The position numbers and the translations under genes are program-made. The notes under the pieces were generated by a model. That model was given only the letters and a program-made list of their open reading frames with translations. It had not been told where the DNA came from and made no database searches. DNA of 64,000 bases, from positions 3,540,501-3,604,500 of the forward strand of contig NZ_AP024154.1 in assembly GCF_015533855.1 (NCBI RefSeq). The letters are read 5' to 3'. This document shows positions 43,905 through 53,499 of this stretch, piece by piece. This DNA is from Echinicola sp. 20G. Its GTDB lineage: Bacteria > Bacteroidota > Bacteroidia > Cytophagales > Cyclobacteriaceae. Numbering within the stretch: position 1 is the first letter of the stretch; every line of letters starts with the position of its first letter.

Positions 43905-45710
43905 ATGAAAATCAAATATATAATCATAGCAGCAGCGGTGACCATGATGAGCTCTTGTAGTGACTTCTTGGAGCCGGAATCGCTATCTACTTTCGATACC
44001 AATTATGTCTTCTCGAATGTAGATGATGCAAGAAAAGGTGTAAATGCAATTTATTCGCACTTTGGTCAGGATGCATTCCGGTCAAGGTTGTCGAATAATA
44101 TGACTGGAAATACAGATATAGAACGTCAAAGTGGCTGGAACAGTAATGGAGACCGTTACCAGATTTGGAACTTGGAAGCTCTAGAAAGTAATAGGGATTT
44201 GGAGATAGTTTGGACTTATGCTTATCAAGCGATTCGGGATGCCAATATTGCAATTGAAGGTTTGGAGGCCAGTGGTAAATTGGAATCCTCTGATGTGACA
44301 GAGGCCAATACCATGAATCACCTGTTAGGTGAAGCTTATACCTTAAGAGCCTATTGGTACAGTATGCTGATCTATTACTTTGGTGATGTACCCTATATTG
44401 TGGAGGCTCCCAAAGCGGGTAATGACTTCAACCTACCAAAGGAAAACAGAAATGTGATTTTGGCTGGAGAGATTCAGAATCTTATAAATGTTGAAGCCAA
44501 CATGCTTTGGGCAGACCAAGTACCTTATGGAATAGAACAGGTCAACAGAGAGTATACTTTGGGTATGATCGCCAGACTGTCTTTACAGCGAGGAGGTTAT
44601 TACTTGACTCCTGATTTGACCATGGCCAGGGAATCTGATTATTTGGATTACTATCAGATAGCCAAGGATTATACGTCCAAATTGATTTCGCTAAAAGACC
44701 GTGAATTACCAGAGGATTACCGTCAAGTATTCATGAATGAATGTAAGTTCTTGACTCCGGTCAATTCAGATGTATTATTTGAAGTACCTTTTGCGGTAGG
44801 TAATGGAGATGTGGCATGGAATATAGGTGTAAGAGTAGAAGGTGGCCCTACAGCTGCCCATAGCTATGGTTCCGGAAATAACTACATGGCTATTCCGCCA
44901 ACCTACTACCTTTCATTTGATACAACGGATATCAGAAGAGATGTGACTTGTTCATTGTATAAGATCAATCCTAGCTTCGAACAAGAGTTTGTGAATGGTG
45001 GTTTGGATATTGGCCAAGGTAAATGGAGCAGACACTTCCTGGACACTCCTCCTGGTGCATCATCTGCCAAAGGTACAGGCATTAACTGGCCAATGATGAG
45101 ATACCCTGATGTTTTATTGATGTTTGCAGAAGCAGAAAACGAGTTGAATGGACCTACATCGGAAGCACAAGAGGCTTTAAGAAGGGTTAGAAGAAGGGCT
45201 TTTGATGCTACTTATTGGGGAACCAAAGTGGATGCTTATGTGGCACAGGTTTCCGGCGGAAAGGACACTTTCTTTGATGCGATTGTGGATGAAAGAGCAT
45301 GGGAGTTTGGTGGTGAAATGATCAGGAAATATGAATTGATTCGTTGGGGGATTTATTCTGAGAAAATGGCTGAGACCGTGGAAGGATTGAAACAGTTGGC
45401 CGACGCTGCATTTAATGGAACTACTCAGTTTCCGGATTATATGTATTGGAAAACTGATGAAAGTGGAGACTTTACCATTCTCAACCCCAACAGAAGAGTT
45501 GTGGCTCCGCCGGATGATACGTGGAACCAACAGTCATTCTTGTTGGCCCTTCATAGCGACCAATTCACTTATCAAGAGTGGATCACCAAGGATTGGGAAA
45601 ATTACATCAATGGCCCTCAGCCAGGAGTAGTAAGGTATATTTTCCCTATTCCAGCATCAGCCATAGCCAATAGTCAAGGAACTTTGTCCAATGATGGCTA
45701 CGGATTTTAA
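43905..45710 (+). CDS. SusD-like surface glycan-binding lipoprotein
   Basis: The 601 residues begin with a lipoprotein signal (MMSSC-S, Cys19), then TPR-type helices (GEAYTLRAYWYSMLIYYFGDVPYI, a family hallmark) and a C-terminal domain with PMMRYPDVLLMFAEAENELNG, LRRVRRRAFD and ERAWEFGGEMIRKYELIRWG. SusD forms the lid of SusC and captures glycan at the cell surface. The neighbouring lyases and esterases point to a pectic ligand. Confidence 0.95.
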   Translation: MKIKYIIIAAAVTMMSSCSDFLEPESLSTFDTNYVFSNVDDARKGVNAIYSHFGQDAFRSRLSNNMTGNTDIERQSGWNSNGDRYQIWNLEALESNRDLEIVWTYAYQAIRDANIAIEGLEASGKLESSDVTEANTMNHLLGEAYTLRAYWYSMLIYYFGDVPYIVEAPKAGNDFNLPKENRNVILAGEIQNLINVEANMLWADQVPYGIEQVNREYTLGMIARLSLQRGGYYLTPDLTMARESDYLDYYQIAKDYTSKLISLKDRELPEDYRQVFMNECKFLTPVNSDVLFEVPFAVGNGDVAWNIGVRVEGGPTAAHSYGSGNNYMAIPPTYYLSFDTTDIRRDVTCSLYKINPSFEQEFVNGGLDIGQGKWSRHFLDTPPGASSAKGTGINWPMMRYPDVLLMFAEAENELNGPTSEAQEALRRVRRRAFDATYWGTKVDAYVAQVSGGKDTFFDAIVDERAWEFGGEMIRKYELIRWGIYSEKMAETVEGLKQLADAAFNGTTQFPDYMYWKTDESGDFTILNPNRRVVAPPDDTWNQQSFLLALHSDQFTYQEWITKDWENYINGPQPGVVRYIFPIPASAIANSQGTLSNDGYGF

Positions 45711-45741
45711 GAATTGATCTGTAATTCAAAAACATGAAGCA

Positions 45742-47391
45742 ATGAATAAAAATATAAATAGAATATACATGGCCTTGTTTGTTCTTACGCTTGGGGTAGT
45801 AGCCTTGAGCAGCTGTAAGGAAGATGATGAGGTTTTTGATAGAACCAGGCTTTTCAGACCGGTGTTGAATGAGGATTTGTTTTCTGAGGAAAACACGATC
45901 ATTGTCAATATGGGCAAAATGAAAGAGGCACTCTCTTACACAATTGAGGTAAGTAGGGATACTTTTAAAACAACAGATTACTTGTTTGAAACAGATACCA
46001 ACTATGTGGTAATCGATGCTGCTTTGGTGGGAGAAGAGTTGTTCTGGAATACCTTGTACCAGGTAAGGGCCACTGCTCATGCCGATGATCCAGTTTATGA
46101 TAGTAAAATAGCTGACCTTGGAAATGTAAGGACCCAAAGGTTCCCAACTATTCTCAATGAGCCTGCTAGCTATGATGTGATTGATATCGCAGCCCGAGTA
46201 ACTTGGACCAGAGCAGGAGCTGCTGTAACTGGTGTGAAGGTATATGCAGGTGATGACCTTAAACTGACCACTCCATTATTGGATGAGCAAGCTGTTTCCT
46301 CTGAAGAGGAGGAAGCGGGAGAAGTGATAGTAACAGGGTTGGAGCCAGAACTGGAATACCAGATTGCTATTTACAGTGGGGAAACCTTGAGAGGCTGGGT
46401 AAACTATACCACACTTCCAGCTGATATTGATCCGACAGCTCCAGGTGTAATTGATGTCAGGGAAAACTCAAGCCCTTCTGCGGTTTCAGATGCTGTGGAC
46501 ATGGCTCCTGATGGTGCCACTATTTTAGTGAAGCGTGGGGTTACTTATGATTTCCCAAGTAACAACCTTAATAAATCCATTACCATTAGAGCTGCTTATG
46601 GGTTTGGAGAACAAAAAGCCAAGCTTTATACCACTGGAAACTGGGATATTGACAATGATTCGGATATTGACCATATCAGATTTATTGACCTTGAGTTGAG
46701 AGGCGCAGACTATAGTGGGGACTATGTATTTAATCCAAATCGATCCAATGTCCATGTTGGTGAGCTTTTGTTTGAAAATTGTGAAATAGGTACGTTTAGA
46801 GGTGTACTTAGGGTTAGGGGAACTACTGTAATTGATAATTATACTATCAGTAACTCTGTAGTGGATAGTATTGGAGGTTATGGTCTGTTTACAGTGGATA
46901 CTGAGGCAGATGCGATGATCAAAAATATCAAGTTTGAGAATTCTACTTTCAATAAGGTTCAGTGGGGAGTTACCTCAAGAAGTCAATCGGATTCATTTGT
47001 AATTGAAAGCTGTACGTTTGCCAATTTTGTGAGAACGGGAAGTGGATTTTTCCGCTATAGAGGCGGAGATGGCCAAAATAATGTGACCAATGGTATTAAG
47101 ATCCATAACAGTATTTTCGGCCATAGTTGGGATGAAAGCGAATCTGATGACTATGGAATCAGTGGAATTAATGATGGATTGGAAAATACCAATTTTGATA
47201 TCGTTAATGTTTATTCAACCAGTGATTTCAGTTTCTCTAGTGGTGAAATTCCAGGATTCCCTATTGGCAACTATTCTGGAGGCCAAAGCGACCTTTGGGT
47301 AAACCCTAATCTGAATAACTTTAACTTTAAAGATAGTGGTTTTGCAGGCAGATTTGACTCCGGAGACCCAAGGTGGAGAGTAGTACTTTAA
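45742..47391 (+). CDS. Surface lipoprotein in SusE position with FnIII-like and beta-helix domains (DUF4957/DUF5123 type)
   Basis: The 549 residues have a lipoprotein signal ending at ALSSC-K. N-terminal beta-sandwich domains (about 45-230) include VRTQRFPTILNEPASYDV and a fibronectin-III-like LEPELEYQIAIYSGE. The C-terminal region (about 240-549) is a right-handed beta helix with DAVDMAPDGATILVKRGVTYDF and successive FEN-turns. This is the layout of DUF4957/DUF5123 lipoproteins often next to SusCD in pectin loci. It probably binds polysaccharide at the surface; no catalytic residues are evident. A terminator hairpin follows, closing the SusCD unit. Confidence 0.86.
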   Translation: MNKNINRIYMALFVLTLGVVALSSCKEDDEVFDRTRLFRPVLNEDLFSEENTIIVNMGKMKEALSYTIEVSRDTFKTTDYLFETDTNYVVIDAALVGEELFWNTLYQVRATAHADDPVYDSKIADLGNVRTQRFPTILNEPASYDVIDIAARVTWTRAGAAVTGVKVYAGDDLKLTTPLLDEQAVSSEEEEAGEVIVTGLEPELEYQIAIYSGETLRGWVNYTTLPADIDPTAPGVIDVRENSSPSAVSDAVDMAPDGATILVKRGVTYDFPSNNLNKSITIRAAYGFGEQKAKLYTTGNWDIDNDSDIDHIRFIDLELRGADYSGDYVFNPNRSNVHVGELLFENCEIGTFRGVLRVRGTTVIDNYTISNSVVDSIGGYGLFTVDTEADAMIKNIKFENSTFNKVQWGVTSRSQSDSFVIESCTFANFVRTGSGFFRYRGGDGQNNVTNGIKIHNSIFGHSWDESESDDYGISGINDGLENTNFDIVNVYSTSDFSFSSGEIPGFPIGNYSGGQSDLWVNPNLNNFNFKDSGFAGRFDSGDPRWRVVL

Positions 47392-47417
47392 TGGTAATTC
47401 ATTTCATATTTAATCTT

Positions 47418-47447
47418 AAAGGTGTGGCCAAACAGCCACACCTTTTC
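47418..47447 (+). terminator. Rho-independent terminator after the SusCD unit
   Basis: AAAGGTGTGGC (47418-47428) and GCCACACCTTT (47435-47445) form a perfect 11-bp stem with a 6-base loop, followed by a short T run (TTTTC). It may stop or attenuate reading into the PL1 gene. Confidence 0.75.
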
Positions 47448-47465
47448 AATAACCCCTAAAAGACC

Positions 47466-48950
47466 ATGAAAATTAATTGCCTTATCCTTAAACTGTTTTT
47501 TCTGTTTTATATTTCAACCATCAACTGGGCCTGCAGTGGTTCTGATGAAAACCCGGCCCCAACAGTTGAAGAAGAGGATGAACCCTATGAAGGTCCCATA
47601 TATGCCTTTCCTGGTGCTGAAGGATATGGACAATACACTACCGGTGGAAGAGGTGGCAAAGTTTATTATGTAACCAAATTGAACGACGACGGAAGTCAAG
47701 GGACTTTGAGATATGCGCTTAATCAGTCAGGAACAAGAACCATTGTTTTTAACATTGGAGGAACAATAGCATTGACCTCAAGGCTCAGTATCTCAAAAGG
47801 AAATGTAACTATTGCCGGACAGACTGCTCCGGGTGGAGGAATTACCTTAAGAAACTATCCCGTAACCATTGATTCGGATAATGTGATTATCAGATACCTG
47901 AGATTCAGGATGGGAGACACTGCCCAACAAGAAGGGGATGCTTTGGGAGGACGATTTCATAAAAATATTATCATTGATCACTGTTCCATGAGTTGGTCTA
48001 CAGATGAATGTGTGTCTTTCTATGCCAATGAAAATTTCACATTGCAATGGTGTATTATCTCTGAAAGTTTAAAGAATTCTGTACATGAAAAGGGTTCCCA
48101 CGGCTATGGAGGGATTTGGGGGGGAAGATATGCTTCCTTTCATCATAATTTGATAGCTCACCATGACAGTAGAAACCCAAGGTTAGGTGAAGAAGCAGGG
48201 AAAGCCTTTGCGCTGACTGATTTGGTGGATTTAAGGAACAATGTGATCTATAATTGGAGCAGCAATGCGGCATATGGAGGCGAGGCAATGAATGTCAATA
48301 TTGTTAATTGCTATTATAAGCCGGGGCCAGCTACACCCTCTGGAAGTAAACGAAACCGAATCATGTCCATCGATAAAAACAAAGTCTCAGGTACTGATGT
48401 ATATGACATTTGGGGTAAGTTTTTTATAGATGGAAATGTAGTGGAGGGAAGCAGTCAAACTTCCAATGACAATTGGGCTTATGGGGTTTTTAACCAGTTC
48501 CATAGTAGTTATGGGACAGTTGCTGAATCAGACAAAGCCAGTATAAAAATGAGTAAACCTCATGAAGAGGAAGGGTATTCTGTAACGACCCATTCAGCGG
48601 AAGATGCTTATGAACTGGTTTTGGCCAATGCTGGAGCTAGCTTGAAGAGAGATGCCGTTGATGCCAGGGTTTTAGCCAATGTTAAGAATGGAACCTATAG
48701 TACTGAAGGTTCACTTGGAAGTACAAATGGTATTATAGATACGCAAAGTGATGTAGGTGGCTGGCCAGCGTTGGAGGAAGGAAACCCTGTGGTAGATACT
48801 GATGCAGATGGTATTCCAGATATATGGGAGAACTCCAATGATTTGGATCCCAATGATGCCGAAGATGGAAAGAAAGTAAAGTCAGGCACACCTTATACAT
48901 ATCTGGAAATTTATTTGAATAGCTTAATCAAGGAATTTCCTATTCAGTAA
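47466..48950 (+). CDS. Pectate lyase (PL1) lipoprotein, copy 1
   Basis: The 494 residues have a lipoprotein-like signal (NWACS). The PL1 beta helix (about 45-400) shows FPGAEGYGQYTTGGRGGKVYYVTKLNDDG, GNVTIAGQTAPGGGITL, IIIDHCSMSWSTDECVSFY and ASFHHNLIAHHDSRNPRLG (substrate Arg). A C-terminal calcium-binding thrombospondin-3-like tail DTDADGIPDIWENSNDLDP (about 440-460) follows. PL1 cleaves pectate by beta-elimination with Ca2+, giving unsaturated oligogalacturonides for SusCD and GH105. A second PL1 of the same layout is at 51038. Confidence 0.92.
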   Translation: MKINCLILKLFFLFYISTINWACSGSDENPAPTVEEEDEPYEGPIYAFPGAEGYGQYTTGGRGGKVYYVTKLNDDGSQGTLRYALNQSGTRTIVFNIGGTIALTSRLSISKGNVTIAGQTAPGGGITLRNYPVTIDSDNVIIRYLRFRMGDTAQQEGDALGGRFHKNIIIDHCSMSWSTDECVSFYANENFTLQWCIISESLKNSVHEKGSHGYGGIWGGRYASFHHNLIAHHDSRNPRLGEEAGKAFALTDLVDLRNNVIYNWSSNAAYGGEAMNVNIVNCYYKPGPATPSGSKRNRIMSIDKNKVSGTDVYDIWGKFFIDGNVVEGSSQTSNDNWAYGVFNQFHSSYGTVAESDKASIKMSKPHEEEGYSVTTHSAEDAYELVLANAGASLKRDAVDARVLANVKNGTYSTEGSLGSTNGIIDTQSDVGGWPALEEGNPVVDTDADGIPDIWENSNDLDPNDAEDGKKVKSGTPYTYLEIYLNSLIKEFPIQ

Positions 48951-49111
48951 GATTAAGTAAAGTGAAAGGTCTATTGATGTAATTTGTGTACTTTGGCAGT
49001 GATGCGATCTTCTGCTTTTCTATTAAGTTGTTAAACAAACAATGTTAGAGTATGGAGGAAGTATTTTAGCCTTTGTAATAAAATCAGAATCAATAGAAAA
49101 ATTAGATAGTT

Positions 49112-49501
49112 ATGAAATTTGAGCATTTTGCAATTAATGTCGCACAACCAAGAGCGATGTCAGACTGGTATGAAAAGCATATTGGGTTAAAAGTCGTCAT
49201 GAAAAAAGACCAAAGTCCTTATATGACTTTTTTGGCTGATGATAGCGGTACCATAATGATTGAAATATATAGCAATCCCAATGCCCCAATTTTGGACTTT
49301 GAAAACCAGCATCCACTGGTTGTTCACTTGGCTTTGGTATCAGAGGATCCTGCAGTGGACCGTGATCGACTAATGGTAGCAGGTGCAGAATTGGTGAGTG
49401 ACGATATCTTAGAGGATGGTTCACATTTGGTCATGCTAAAAGATCCTTGGGGATTGGCCTTGCAGTTATGTAAAAGGGCCAAACCAATGCTTAAATCATA
49501 G
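49112..49501 (+). CDS. VOC-superfamily (glyoxalase/bleomycin resistance-like) protein
   Basis: The 129-residue cytoplasmic protein has two beta-alpha-beta-beta-beta units: MKFEHFAINVAQPRAMSDWYEKHIGLKVV and VVHLALVSEDPAVDRDRLMVAGAELV, ending KDPWGLALQLCKR. His5, the His in VVHLAL and the Glu in IMIEIYS are plausible metal ligands. VOC proteins include glyoxalases, dioxygenases and isomerases. No signal peptide, unlike its extracytoplasmic neighbours, so it may act on an imported intermediate; function unassigned. Confidence 0.83.
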   Translation: MKFEHFAINVAQPRAMSDWYEKHIGLKVVMKKDQSPYMTFLADDSGTIMIEIYSNPNAPILDFENQHPLVVHLALVSEDPAVDRDRLMVAGAELVSDDILEDGSHLVMLKDPWGLALQLCKRAKPMLKS

Positions 49502-49613
49502 AAGTTGAAATAAAAGATCAAATAAGCCTGAGCAGAAAAAGTTAATCTAATTCAGAATTATGCGTTTTGTTAGTCAAAGGCATAGTTTAAGTTTTAATGA
49601 AAGCAATTAACCC

Positions 49614-51041
49614 ATGATTATTTTAAAAAGAACTCAACCCTTTTTGATTTTGATAATTTGTCTTGTCTTTTCGTCTTCCTGCGGAGGGGAGAAGGAAGGT
49701 ATATCAGAAGCAAATGTTTGGGATCAGGTCCCTGAGATTCTGGAAAATATCAAAACTCCCGATTTTAGGGATGAGGTTTACAATATTTTGGATTACGGGG
49801 CTGTGGCAGATGGACAAACTGATGCCAGTGATGCAATTCGTTCTGCAATTGTAGCCTGTTCTGAAGAGGGGGGAGGGAAAGTTGTGGTGCCAGCAGGAAG
49901 TTATGCCACGGGTCCCATATACTTGCAAAGCAATGTAAACCTTCATTTGGAAGAAGGAGCCAGACTCTTATTTTCTACCGACCCAAAGGATTATTTGCCT
50001 TTGGTTTACACTAGGTGGGAAGGTGTGGAGTTGATGAATTACTCTCCTTTGATCTACGCTTTTGAAGAGGTAAATATCGCTATAACTGGAAAGGGAGTGT
50101 TGGATGGTCAGGCCAATGAAACTAATTGGTGGCCTTGGAAAGGGAAAAAGGAGTATGGCTGGAAAGAAGGAATGCCGCAGCAGGAAGATGCTGATAAAAG
50201 GCACAAGTTATTCCAAATGGCGGAAGATGATATTCCGGTGGAAAACAGAGTTTTCGGTGAAGGATATTACTTGCGCCCACAATTTGTACAGCCATATTTG
50301 TGTAAGAATGTACTCATCCAAGGTGTGAAAATTGTCAATTCCCCTATGTGGATTTTAAATCCAGTTTTATGTGAAAATGTAACCATAGAAGGAGTGACTG
50401 TGGAAAGTCATGGGCCAAATTCGGACGGATGTGACCCTGAGTCCAGTAAAAATGTCTTGATCAAGGATTGCTTTTTTAACACTGGCGATGATTGCATTGC
50501 CATCAAGTCTGGAAGGAATGCTGATGGAAGAAGGATCAATATCCCCAGTGAAAATATCATCATACAAAACTGCAAAATGGCTGATGGCCATGGCGGGGTG
50601 GTGATAGGAAGTGAAATATCAGGAGGAGTTAAAAACGTTTTTGCAGAAAATTGTGAAATGAACAGCCCACATTTAGAGCGGGCTTTGCGAATCAAAACCA
50701 GTTCAATGAGAGGAGGAGTCATTGAGAATGTTTATTTAAGAAATATCACAGTAGGGCAGATTTCGCAACAGGTAATCAGGGTGAATATGTTTTATGAAGA
50801 TTCAGGGGCTTATGTGCCCATCGTAAGGAATATCAGAGTTGAGAATATGGAGGTGATGGATGGTGGTAAAGTTGGAGTACTACTTGAAGCCTATGAAAGT
50901 TCACCTGTTGAGAATGTTAAATTGGAAAATATCAACATTAAACACGTAGAGAAAGATTATGAATTTTCCAATGTGAAAGAGGTGACATTCAACAATGTAA
51001 CCATCAATGGGGAAAATATTAAACTAGACTCTAATCAATGA
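49614..51041 (+). CDS. GH28 polygalacturonase-family lipoprotein (second copy)
   Basis: The 475 residues have a lipoprotein signal ending SSSC-G. The GH28 beta helix is complete and closer to consensus than the first copy: NSDGCDPESSKNVLI, NTGDDCIAIKSGRNADGRR (Asp pair), ADGHGGVVIGSEISGGV (GHG) and RALRIKTSSMRGG (RIK). It hydrolyses homogalacturonan or oligogalacturonide linkages, probably in the periplasm or at the surface. Its stop overlaps the PL1 start (ATGA), coupling the two enzymes. Confidence 0.93.
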   Translation: MIILKRTQPFLILIICLVFSSSCGGEKEGISEANVWDQVPEILENIKTPDFRDEVYNILDYGAVADGQTDASDAIRSAIVACSEEGGGKVVVPAGSYATGPIYLQSNVNLHLEEGARLLFSTDPKDYLPLVYTRWEGVELMNYSPLIYAFEEVNIAITGKGVLDGQANETNWWPWKGKKEYGWKEGMPQQEDADKRHKLFQMAEDDIPVENRVFGEGYYLRPQFVQPYLCKNVLIQGVKIVNSPMWILNPVLCENVTIEGVTVESHGPNSDGCDPESSKNVLIKDCFFNTGDDCIAIKSGRNADGRRINIPSENIIIQNCKMADGHGGVVIGSEISGGVKNVFAENCEMNSPHLERALRIKTSSMRGGVIENVYLRNITVGQISQQVIRVNMFYEDSGAYVPIVRNIRVENMEVMDGGKVGVLLEAYESSPVENVKLENINIKHVEKDYEFSNVKEVTFNNVTINGENIKLDSNQ

Positions 51042-52372
51042 AAAAACTGGTTTGCATAATTTTATTGATGTGTTATGCTGGGTTGTCGTATGCTCAGGAA
51101 TATGACAAAAATAGTGCTTTAGCTTTTCCTGGAGCAGATGGTTTTGGAAAATACACTACAGGAGGAAGAGGCGGAAAGGTGTTGGTGGTCCATAATTTAA
51201 ATGACGACGGTCCTGGAAGTCTCCGAGAGGCAATTAGGAAGAAGTACCCTAGAATTATTGTATTTGCTGTTTCTGGAAATATTAAACTGGAGTCAAGCTT
51301 GGATATCAATTATGGGGACTTGACCATAGCGGGCCAATCTGCCCCCGGAGAAGGAATAACCCTGCAAAACTATCCTATCAAGATCAAAGGCGACAATGTC
51401 ATTATTCGCTATATCCGAAGCCGTTTGGGCGACCTGGAAAAGGTACAGGATGACGCCATGAGTTGTATTAGAAACAAGGATGTCATAATTGATCATTGTT
51501 CCCTGAGCTGGGCCACGGATGAGTGTGGCTCATTCTACGACAATGAAAACTTCACATTGCAATGGAGCATTATTTCTGAAAGTCTTAATGAATCAGTTCA
51601 TGCCAAGGGAGATCATGGTTATGGAGGGATTTGGGGTGGTATGAGGGCCACTTTTCACCATAATTTATTGGCCAGCCATAATAGCAGGTTACCTAGGTTT
51701 AATGGAGCCAGGTATCACAAAATGCCGGAAAAGGAAATGGTTGATTTCCGGAACAATGTGATCTATAATTGGAAGAGTAATAGCTCATATGCAGGAGAGG
51801 AAGGACATCATAATATCATAGGAAATTACTATAAAGCTGGTCCAGCCACAAAATCAAACCAGAGTAGAATAGTGGAGCCTTATGCTCCTTTTGGCCAGTT
51901 TTATTTGGAAGGAAATGTAATGACGGCCTCTGAAGAAGTGAGCAAGGACAATAGCAAGGGAGTAGATGGAGTGGAAGATTTGTCAAAGGTATTGGTGACT
52001 GAACCTTTTCCTTTTGTTATGGCAAATGATCAGGAAAAAGCCGAAGTGGCTTATGAAGAGGTTTTGACAAAAGTAGGTGCTAGTTTGAATCGGGATCAAG
52101 TGGATAGGAGGGTTGTTAATGAAGTACGATCAGGCGTTAGCACTTTTGGAAAACAGGGAAATGGTATCATTGATAGTCAATCGGATGTGGGAGGATGGCC
52201 TTTGCTAAAGTCCAAAAAGGCACCAAAAGATTCAGATCAGGATGGCATGCCAGATGTTTGGGAGAAAGAGCACCATCTAAATCCCAATTCAGCTGATGAT
52301 TCAGTTGGTTTTGACTTGGATAAGCAGTATACCAACATTGAAATTTACTTAAATGAATTGATTGGGAGTTGA
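51038..52372 (+). CDS. Pectate lyase (PL1), copy 2
   Basis: The 444 residues have a Sec signal (about 1-19, SYAQE). The PL1 domain mirrors copy 1: FPGADGFGKYTTGGRGGKVLVVHNLNDDG, GDLTIAGQSAPGEGITLQNYP, VIIDHCSLSWATDECGSFY, TFHHNLLASHNSRLPRF (Arg), and a C-terminal DSDQDGMPDVWEKEHHLNP calcium-binding tail. Copy 1 is a lipoprotein and this one a soluble secreted form, so they may act in different compartments. Confidence 0.92.
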   Translation: MKKLVCIILLMCYAGLSYAQEYDKNSALAFPGADGFGKYTTGGRGGKVLVVHNLNDDGPGSLREAIRKKYPRIIVFAVSGNIKLESSLDINYGDLTIAGQSAPGEGITLQNYPIKIKGDNVIIRYIRSRLGDLEKVQDDAMSCIRNKDVIIDHCSLSWATDECGSFYDNENFTLQWSIISESLNESVHAKGDHGYGGIWGGMRATFHHNLLASHNSRLPRFNGARYHKMPEKEMVDFRNNVIYNWKSNSSYAGEEGHHNIIGNYYKAGPATKSNQSRIVEPYAPFGQFYLEGNVMTASEEVSKDNSKGVDGVEDLSKVLVTEPFPFVMANDQEKAEVAYEEVLTKVGASLNRDQVDRRVVNEVRSGVSTFGKQGNGIIDSQSDVGGWPLLKSKKAPKDSDQDGMPDVWEKEHHLNPNSADDSVGFDLDKQYTNIEIYLNELIGS

Positions 52373-52485
52373 AAATGCCCGCTTTGACGGAAGTTGTCAC
52401 AGTGGGTGTTTTCTTCTTTGATTTATTATAGTTTTTGGCTTGGTCATGGAAAAGATAATCAATAAATTGGTTTGACTTATATCCC

Positions 52486-53499
52486 ATGGAAGACCAACGT
52501 ATCCCTTTTTTAACTTTACAGGAAGTACTAGCCAAAGTACTTGTACAATACCAATTTTCAGCTGAAAATGCTGAGCTCAGTGCTCGCTTATTTGCTCAAT
52601 CAAGTTTAGATGGAGTTCCTTCACATGGGCTGAACAGGTTTCTAAGTTATTTGAATTTTATTAAAAAAGGTTTGATTGACGTACATGCCCGTCCAGAGAT
52701 CATTGCCAGTTTTGGTGCTTTTGAGCGTTGGGATGGGTTATTAGGTCCCGGTAATATCAATGCCCACTTGGCTATGGATCGGTGTTTGGAATTAGCTAAA
52801 TCAAGTGGTATTGGCTGTGTGGCACTCCAGAAAACAAATCATTGGATGAGGGCAGGTAATTTTGGATGGCAAGCTGTGGAAGCTGGGTGCATGGGGATTT
52901 GCTTTACCAATACCAAACCGAATATGCCTGCTTGGGGCGGCAGTGAGCCAAAACTGGGTAATAACCCTTTGGTAGTTGCTATTCCTCGTCAAAAAGGACC
53001 GGTAGTATTAGATATGGCCATGTCGCAATTTGCGTATGGAAAAATGGCTATTTATGAAAAAGAAGATAAGGAAATGCCTTATGAGGCAGGATTTGATCAG
53101 TCGGGCAAACTTACCAAATCTCCCAAGGAAATAATAGAACATGAGTTGGCCTTGCCCATTGGTTTATGGAAGGGAGCTGGGTTGAGTTTGATGATAGATA
53201 TGCTGGCCGTTTTGTTGTCTGGCGGAGAAGCTACGCATGAGGTGGGCAAAAGTGGTGAGGAATATGGACTTTCACAGGTTTTTGTGGCTTTGGATCCAAA
53301 CAAATTTGGAATGAAAGAATGGATGGAGGAGAAATCAGACCGCATAATAAGTGATTTAAGTCAGTCAGCTACTTTTGATGGAAAAGGGAAAGTACGTTAC
53401 CCGGGAGAAAATACGCTGAAGATCAGGAAGGGAAATTTGGAAAAAGGTGTTCCTGTAGATGTTGATATTTGGAACGACATTTTAAGTTTATTAGAATGA
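52486..53499 (+). CDS. LDH2/malate dehydrogenase-family NAD(P)-dependent oxidoreductase (YiaK-like)
   Basis: The 337 residues belong to the LDH2_MDH2/YiaK family: SLDGVPSHGLNRFLSYLNFI, VALQKTNHWMRAGNFGWQAVEAGCMGICFTNT, SEPKLGNNPLVVAIP, and PIGLWKGAGLSLMIDMLAVLLSGG. Members reduce 2-oxoacids such as 2,3-diketo-L-gulonate, ureidoglycolate or delta1-piperideine-2-carboxylate. Next to pectin enzymes a sugar-acid substrate is plausible but not proven. Its stop overlaps the next start (ATGA), suggesting the two dehydrogenases act in one route. Confidence 0.87.
   Translation: MEDQRIPFLTLQEVLAKVLVQYQFSAENAELSARLFAQSSLDGVPSHGLNRFLSYLNFIKKGLIDVHARPEIIASFGAFERWDGLLGPGNINAHLAMDRCLELAKSSGIGCVALQKTNHWMRAGNFGWQAVEAGCMGICFTNTKPNMPAWGGSEPKLGNNPLVVAIPRQKGPVVLDMAMSQFAYGKMAIYEKEDKEMPYEAGFDQSGKLTKSPKEIIEHELALPIGLWKGAGLSLMIDMLAVLLSGGEATHEVGKSGEEYGLSQVFVALDPNKFGMKEWMEEKSDRIISDLSQSATFDGKGKVRYPGENTLKIRKGNLEKGVPVDVDIWNDILSLLE

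Noticed and set aside
47466..52372. PL1 and GH28 copies as a recent tandem duplication
   Set aside because: The paired enzymes differ throughout, including signal type and active-site motifs, so they are divergent paralogues.
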